Positions 41,042-45,611 of a DNA stretch of 45,611 nucleotides are shown one piece after another. The stretch comes from Terriglobia bacterium (GTDB lineage: Bacteria > Acidobacteriota > Terriglobia > Acidiferrales > UBA7541), in contig JAIQFG010000031.1 of the NCBI GenBank assembly GCA_020073375.1, forward strand, positions 1 to 45,611, written 5' to 3'. Both the position numbers and the translations under genes were made by a program. Below the pieces are notes generated by a model. That model did no database searches. It saw nothing but the letters and a program-made list of their open reading frames with translations, and had not been told where the DNA came from. Within the stretch, counting starts at the first letter, position 1. The number at the start of each line of letters is the position of its first letter.

Positions 41042-42343
41042 ATGCCGATCGTTACCATTGAGTCAGTTGGAAAATATGACGGGCAGGAAGTCACCCTCCG
41101 CGGGTGGCTGTACAACTTGCGCGAGGCGGGGAAACTTCTTTTCCCGATTTTCCGCGACGGCACCGGAACGATTCAGGGCGTGGTGTCGCTGAAGGATCAG
41201 CCGGCGGCGTTTGAAACGTTGCGCGGGCTGACGCAGGAATCGAGCGTGATCGTCACAGGAAAAATTCACGCTGACAAGCGCGCGCCGGGCGGCTACGAAC
41301 TTCAGATCACGGCCATCGAAGTGGTGCAGCGCGTTCCGGACGACTCTCCCTACCCGATTCAACTGAAGGAACACGGCGTCGATTTTCTGCTCGATCACCG
41401 GCACTTGTGGATCCGCACGCCGCGGCAGGCGGCCATTCTGCGCATCCGCGCGCAGGCCGTGCGCGCCGCGCACGAATACATGGATTCGGAAGGCTACATC
41501 CTCACCGAGGCGCCCATCTTCACGCCGGCGGCCTGCGAAGGCACCACGACTTTGTTCGAGGTGCAGTACATCGACGATGAAAAAGCCTACCTGACCCAGT
41601 CCGGGCAGCTGTACGTCGAAGCGACGGCGATGGCGCTGGGAAAGGTCTACACGTTCGGGCCGACATTCCGCGCGGAAAAATCGAAAACGCGGCGGCACCT
41701 GACCGAATTCTGGATGCTCGAGCCGGAAGCGGCCTTCGCGCACTTGGAAGACATGATGGCGCTCGGCGAGGGCCTGGTCAGCCACGTGGTGCAATCGGTG
41801 CTGAAAAATCGCGTGCGCGAACTGGAAACGATTGGCCGCGACACTTCCAAACTTGCGAACGTCAAAACGCCGTTTCCTCGCATCACGTACGACGAAGCCA
41901 TCCAGATTTTGCAGCAGCGCGGCAACCCCGCCAAGTGGGGCGACGATTTCGGCGGCGACGAGGAGACCATTCTGTCCAGCTCTTACGACCGGCCGGTGAT
42001 GGTGCATCGCTACCCCGCGGCCATCAAGGCGTTTTACATGCAGCCGGACCCGGTGCGGCCCGACCTGGCCCTTGGTTTTGACATGCTTGCTCCCGAAGGC
42101 TACGGCGAAATCATCGGCGGGGGCGAGCGCGTCGCGGATTATGATTTGCTCTTGAAGCGGCTGCGCGAAAACAATCTTCCGGAACAGGCGTTTAGCTGGT
42201 ATCTCGACCTGCGCAAATACGGGGGCGTGCCGCACGCCGGCTTCGGCCTGGGGCTGGAACGTACGGTGGCCTGGATTTGCGGAACTGAGCACATCCGCGA
42301 AGTGATTCCCTTTCCCCGGATGATTTATCGCGTATACCCTTAA
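41042..42343 (+). CDS. asnS: Asparaginyl-tRNA synthetase
   Basis: The 433-residue class IIb synthetase charges tRNA-Asn with asparagine. An N-terminal OB-fold anticodon-binding domain (about 1-110, [20 protein letters not shown]) is followed by the catalytic domain with motif 2 ([20 protein letters not shown]) and motif 3 ([15 protein letters not shown]). The pair [11 protein letters not shown] and RAEKSKT discriminates AsnRS from AspRS by my reading. The ATG at 41042 has only a distant GGGGGA. The gene is monocistronic or heads a unit with arginase (69 bp on). Confidence 0.95.
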   Translation: MPIVTIESVGKYDGQEVTLRGWLYNLREAGKLLFPIFRDGTGTIQGVVSLKDQPAAFETLRGLTQESSVIVTGKIHADKRAPGGYELQITAIEVVQRVPDDSPYPIQLKEHGVDFLLDHRHLWIRTPRQAAILRIRAQAVRAAHEYMDSEGYILTEAPIFTPAACEGTTTLFEVQYIDDEKAYLTQSGQLYVEATAMALGKVYTFGPTFRAEKSKTRRHLTEFWMLEPEAAFAHLEDMMALGEGLVSHVVQSVLKNRVRELETIGRDTSKLANVKTPFPRITYDEAIQILQQRGNPAKWGDDFGGDEETILSSSYDRPVMVHRYPAAIKAFYMQPDPVRPDLALGFDMLAPEGYGEIIGGGERVADYDLLLKRLRENNLPEQAFSWYLDLRKYGGVPHAGFGLGLERTVAWICGTEHIREVIPFPRMIYRVYP

Positions 42344-42412
42344 GGCGCGTGAGTAGCACAGCCACTGCTGGCTATGCGGGTCTTGCAATCGCGGCCCGCT
42401 TGGGACTCAACT

Positions 42413-43324
42413 ATGGCACAAAAAATTCGCATCATCGGGGTTCCGATGGACCTGGGCCAGAGCCGGCGCGGCGTGGACATGGGCCCGTCGGCGCTTCGCG
42501 TCGCCGGACTGCAACAGCGCCTGAGGGCGCTCGGGCACACGGTCGAGGACATCGGAAACATCAACGTGCGCCAGCCCGAGGAACAACCCTACGGCGAAAA
42601 GCGCGCCAAATACCTGAACGAAATTGCCGAAGCCTGCAGGGGCCTCGCCGAAATGACCGAAAAAACTCTTTCGGAAGGATTCCTGCCGCTGGTGCTGGGC
42701 GGAGACCACTCCATCGCCGTGGGTTCGTGTTCGGGAGTGGCGAATTATTTTCGCACGCAATCGAAACGCATCGGTTATTTGTGGCTGGACGCGCACGGGG
42801 ACATGAACACGCCGGAAAGTTCGCCCTCTGGAAATATTCACGGGATGCCGCTGGCGGCGATCATCGGGTACGGCGCGCCGGAGTTGGTGGAACTGCTCGG
42901 GTTCAAGCCGAAAGTCGAGCCGCGCAACGTGGCGCTGGTGGGCGTGCGCGATCTCGATCCAAAAGAGCGGCGGCTCATCAAGGAATCGGGCGTGCACGTC
43001 TTTACCATGCGAGATATCGATGAGCGCGGCATGCGCGACGTGATGAGCGAGGCGCTGCGCTTTGTGATGGACGATACCGACGGCGTGGCCGTCAGCCTGG
43101 ACCTGGATTTCATCGATCCGGACGATGCCCCTGGAGTGGGAACACCTGTGCGGGGCGGTGTGACCTACCGCGAGGGGCACCTGGCCATGGAAATGATCGC
43201 CGACAGCGATGCGATGGTGTCGCTGGAAGTCGTGGAAATCAATCCGGTGATCGATCTGCACAATCAGACGGCCCTGCTGGGAGTGGAGATGGTGCTTTCC
43301 GGATTGGGCAAGAAGATTTTGTAG
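42413..43324 (+). CDS. rocF: Arginase
   Basis: The 303-residue binuclear Mn enzyme hydrolyses arginine to ornithine and urea. The metal-ligand motifs are complete: LGGDHSIAVG, WLDAHGDMNT, and VSLDLDFIDPDDAPGVGTP. Its length matches bacterial arginases better than agmatinases, and the N-terminal IGVPMDLGQSRRGVDMGPSA is typical of arginase. The ATG at 42413 begins the fold directly; an upstream in-frame codon at 42374 adds 13 residues derived from a repeat remnant. It could feed ornithine or urea metabolism; no ornithine or urease genes are adjacent. Confidence 0.94.
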   Translation: MAQKIRIIGVPMDLGQSRRGVDMGPSALRVAGLQQRLRALGHTVEDIGNINVRQPEEQPYGEKRAKYLNEIAEACRGLAEMTEKTLSEGFLPLVLGGDHSIAVGSCSGVANYFRTQSKRIGYLWLDAHGDMNTPESSPSGNIHGMPLAAIIGYGAPELVELLGFKPKVEPRNVALVGVRDLDPKERRLIKESGVHVFTMRDIDERGMRDVMSEALRFVMDDTDGVAVSLDLDFIDPDDAPGVGTPVRGGVTYREGHLAMEMIADSDAMVSLEVVEINPVIDLHNQTALLGVEMVLSGLGKKIL

Positions 43325-43347
43325 GGGCGAAAATCGGGATTGCTTTC

Positions 43348-43423
43348 GTAGCGCCGGCGTCTCGCCGGCAGTATTTCGTCGAGATCAATACCACTAAACC
43401 TGCCGGCGAGACGCCGGCGCTAC
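43348..43423. repeat. Composite palindromic repeat (gtagcgccggcgt arm), second copy
   Basis: Perfect 23-nt inverted arms (43348-43370 and 43401-43423) flank a 30-nt spacer. The arms belong to the same family as 25977-26114. It sits between arginase and ddl. Confidence 0.9.
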
Positions 43424-43442
43424 AGATCGAGTGCATGAAATT

Positions 43443-44579
43443 ATGACCACGGAAAAAAAGCGATTGCGCGTAGGCGTGCTGTTTGGCGGGCGTTCGGGCG
43501 AGCACGAAGTTTCGCTCGTTTCGGCCGCGTCGGTGATTCAGGCGCTCGATAAGGAAAAATACGAAGCGGTGCCCATTGGCATCACCAAGGACGGCCGGTG
43601 GCTTGCGGGAACTGCCGCGCACAAGATGCTCCCGGAAGTACTGAAGACGGGCGAAGGCGTGATGCTCTCGGCAGATCCGAATGTGGCGGCGCTGGTTCCG
43701 GTGGGCGCGTCGCGGCCGGATGCGCTGCGCGTGGACGTCGTGTTTCCCGTGCTGCACGGCACATTTGGCGAAGACGGCACGGTGCAGGGCCTGCTCGATC
43801 TCGCGGGGCTTCCGTATGTCGGCTCGGGCGTGCTGGGCTCGGCCGTTGGCATGGACAAGGACATGCAGAAGCGCCTGTTCCTGCAGGCCAAGCTGCCGGT
43901 GGTCGATTTCCTGGCGGTCGCGCGTGCCGAGTGGGAAAAATCGCGCACGAAAGCGATTGGCGCGATCCGTAAGAAGTTTAAATTCCCCGTCTTTGTGAAG
44001 CCCGCGACGCTGGGAAGTTCCGTGGGCATGACCAAGGCGCACGACGCCAAGGAACTGGCCGCAGCGATGGATTTCGCCGCCGAGTTTGCGCAGAAAATTG
44101 TGGTGGAGCGCGCCATCCGCGGCCGCGAAATCGAAGTCTCCGTGCTGGGCAATGACGATCCCAAGGCGTCGATCCCCGGCGAGATCGTGCCGCACCGCGA
44201 ATTTTACGATTACGCCGCGAAATATCTGGAGGAAGGGACGCGCCTGCTGATCCCCGCAAAATTAAACCGCGCCCAGGTCAAGAAGTTTCAGGATTTCGCC
44301 GTGCGCGGGTTCCGCGCGCTGGAGTGCCTGGGGATGGCGCGCGTCGATTTCTTCCTCGAGCATCGCACCGGGAAAATTTATTTGAATGAGATCAACACGA
44401 TTCCGGGCTTCACTTCGATCAGCATGTACCCGAAGTTGTGGGAAGCTTCGGGGCTCGCCTATCGCGATTTGCTCAGCCGGCTGATTGAGCTGGCGCTTTC
44501 GCAGCATCGCGAAAAACTGCGCACGAAATACACCATCGAACTTCCCGCAAACGCCGCGCCCGGCAATCTCAAGGAATAG
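43443..44579 (+). CDS. ddl: D-alanine--D-alanine ligase
   Basis: The 378-residue ATP-grasp enzyme joins two D-alanines for peptidoglycan. Visible motifs are FGGRSGEHEVSLVSA (first D-Ala site), PVFVKPATLGSSVGMTKA (ATP-grasp lysine), REFYDYAAKY with the Tyr of the omega loop typical of D-Ala rather than D-lactate specificity, and YLNEINTIPGFTSISMYPK (metal and second D-Ala site). The ATG at 43443 is preferred over GTG 43431. The enzyme type predicts D-Ala-D-Ala ended precursors, which are the vancomycin-binding form. Confidence 0.95.
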   Translation: MTTEKKRLRVGVLFGGRSGEHEVSLVSAASVIQALDKEKYEAVPIGITKDGRWLAGTAAHKMLPEVLKTGEGVMLSADPNVAALVPVGASRPDALRVDVVFPVLHGTFGEDGTVQGLLDLAGLPYVGSGVLGSAVGMDKDMQKRLFLQAKLPVVDFLAVARAEWEKSRTKAIGAIRKKFKFPVFVKPATLGSSVGMTKAHDAKELAAAMDFAAEFAQKIVVERAIRGREIEVSVLGNDDPKASIPGEIVPHREFYDYAAKYLEEGTRLLIPAKLNRAQVKKFQDFAVRGFRALECLGMARVDFFLEHRTGKIYLNEINTIPGFTSISMYPKLWEASGLAYRDLLSRLIELALSQHREKLRTKYTIELPANAAPGNLKE

Positions 44580-44628
44580 CCGTTCCGCGCAAGGCAATCA
44601 TGCGCCTGTCCAAGGAGTGTACTGATCT

Positions 44629-45387
44629 TTACCCGCGGCCGAGGTAGGGCATTTTGGTCGCCATGACGGTCATGAATTGGACGTTGGCGGTGAGAGGCAG
44701 CGACGCCATGTAGACGACCGCGCGCGCCACATCGTCAGGATCCATCGTGGGTTCGACTGCAATTGTGCCGTTCGGCTGCGGCACGCCTTTCTTCATACGT
44801 TCCGCCATTTCGGTGGCCGCGTTTCCGATGTCGATCTGGCCGCAGGCGATGTCGTACTTTCGGCCGTCGAGGGAAATTGCTTTGGTGAGGCCAGTGACCG
44901 CGTGTTTGGTCGCGGTGTAGGGTGCGGAATTGGGCCGGGGGGCGTGCGCCGAAATTGAGCCGTTGTTGATGATGCGGCCACCGCGCGGGTCCTGGGTTTT
45001 CATGATCTTGAAGGCTTCCTGCGTGCACAGAAACGCGCCGGTAAGGTTTGTATCGACCACGGATTTCCATTCCTCGTACGGCAGGTCTTCGATGGGCAGG
45101 TCGCGGCCGGAAATGCCGGCGTTGTTGAACAGCAAGTCCAGCCGCCCATAAGCGTTTCTTGTCTTGGCGAAAAGTTCGCGCACGGAGCTGGGATCGCCGA
45201 CGTCGGCGGGAACAACTAGCGATTTGGAATTATTCCTGCTGACCTCAAGCGCGGTTGCGTCCAGAGGTTCCTTGCGCCGGCCGGCGAGAACCACGGCATA
45301 GCCATTCTGCGCAAGGGCGATAGCCACGCGCTTACCGATCCCGCTGCCCGCGCCCGTGACCAGCGCAACCTTTGGCGATACGCCCAT
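44629..45387 (-). CDS. Short-chain dehydrogenase/reductase (SDR)
   Basis: The 252-residue NAD(P)-dependent oxidoreductase has the cofactor loop TGAGSGIG (residues about 11-18), NNAG, and the catalytic Ser, Tyr and Lys in [18 protein letters not shown] (YxxxK). The substrate is unknown. The ATG at 45387 is fixed by GGAGG 6 nt upstream; the frame is open back to 45537, but the added sequence is Arg/Pro-rich and lacks a start signal. It is convergent with ddl (49 bp between). Confidence 0.92.
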   Translation of the reverse strand: MGVSPKVALVTGAGSGIGKRVAIALAQNGYAVVLAGRRKEPLDATALEVSRNNSKSLVVPADVGDPSSVRELFAKTRNAYGRLDLLFNNAGISGRDLPIEDLPYEEWKSVVDTNLTGAFLCTQEAFKIMKTQDPRGGRIINNGSISAHAPRPNSAPYTATKHAVTGLTKAISLDGRKYDIACGQIDIGNAATEMAERMKKGVPQPNGTIAVEPTMDPDDVARAVVYMASLPLTANVQFMTVMATKMPYLGRG

Positions 45388-45611
45388 GCATTTCCTCCGA
45401 TTCATACTGCTGTTTTTTTCTGCTCGCCGGCGAAACCGCGCGACGCCGGTTCCTTGCGCACCTAGCTTGCCGCCGGCACCCGCGTTTGGCAACTCCGGAT
45501 CGCAATGCGTTTTTGCCGGGGGGCGCCGCGGCTCCATTCACGACCCGCCCCCCGCTTGCAAACCTTCGGAAGAAGGGCTACTGTGCGCGGGAGAATCTTT
45601 TCTTTTGCGAT
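45388..45611. other. Right-edge intergenic sequence, nothing recognised
   Basis: The last 224 bp upstream of the SDR gene contain its ribosome binding site but no other gene, repeat or promoter I can support. Confidence 0.4.

Noticed and set aside
41063..42388. Minus-strand 441-codon open frame opposite asnS
   Set aside because: Composition is shadow-like and asnS carries complete class II motifs.

Overview
The window looks like chromosomal DNA of a soil-type acidobacterium. This is inferred from high G+C, many dispersed palindromic intergenic repeats, a GTP-dependent PEP carboxykinase, a futalosine-pathway menaquinone enzyme (MqnD-like), an LssY_C/lectin protein and several small secreted proteins of types I associate with Acidobacteriota. 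No 16S rRNA or other decisive marker is present. I see no tRNA or rRNA gene, CRISPR array, integrase, transposase or prophage.

Left part (1-21000) is rich in electron transfer. A multiheme c-type cytochrome runs off the left edge; it has a foreign-looking N-terminus and an in-frame UGA inside an otherwise open, domain-like reading frame. It is followed by a patatin-like phospholipase, a Cyc2-like outer-membrane monoheme porin-cytochrome, a small soluble cytochrome c with a perfect CRP-type palindrome upstream, PEP carboxykinase, and a complete caa3/aa3-type heme-copper oxidase operon. The operon order is diheme cytochrome c, micro-protein, CoxB, CoxA, CoxC, subunit IV, a second subunit-III-like protein and a CPxC micro-protein. 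Then come a transglutaminase-like protein, a DUF1111 diheme oxidoreductase, a lectin/LssY_C protein, two small genes in an A+T-richer patch, a Tat-exported NHL propeller, a CPXCG zinc protein with two unknown neighbours, a peroxiredoxin and another monoheme cytochrome c.

Middle part (21000-34000) holds an NRAMP Mn/Fe transporter with a putative operator over its leader, a DUF3467 protein, a FkbM methyltransferase, a secreted glycine-zipper protein, a zinc-ribbon/FHA protein, two adjacent glycosyltransferases, a diguanylate cyclase with a PilZ protein, and a five-gene leftward cluster: cysteine synthase, JAMM peptidase, ubiquitin-like sulfur carrier, MoeZ-type activating enzyme and CDGSH protein. 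The first four of these match the protein-thiocarboxylate (CysO/CysM/Mec) route to cysteine.

Right part (34000-45611) holds an unknown protein, a winged-helix/glutaredoxin fusion, a degenerate receiver coupled to a pilin-like secreted protein, a second PilZ protein, a HExxH protein, MqnD, a TIM-barrel isomerase, AsnRS, arginase, D-Ala-D-Ala ligase and a short-chain dehydrogenase.

A recurrent feature between genes is a composite palindrome: two inverted copies of a self-complementary arm around a short spacer. Several unrelated arm sequences occur, and two elements with different arms share the same spacer core. The best candidates for something new are the UGA-containing multiheme cytochrome (selenoprotein or broken gene), the wHTH-glutaredoxin fusion, the two micro-proteins in the oxidase operon, and the arm-swapping palindromes.
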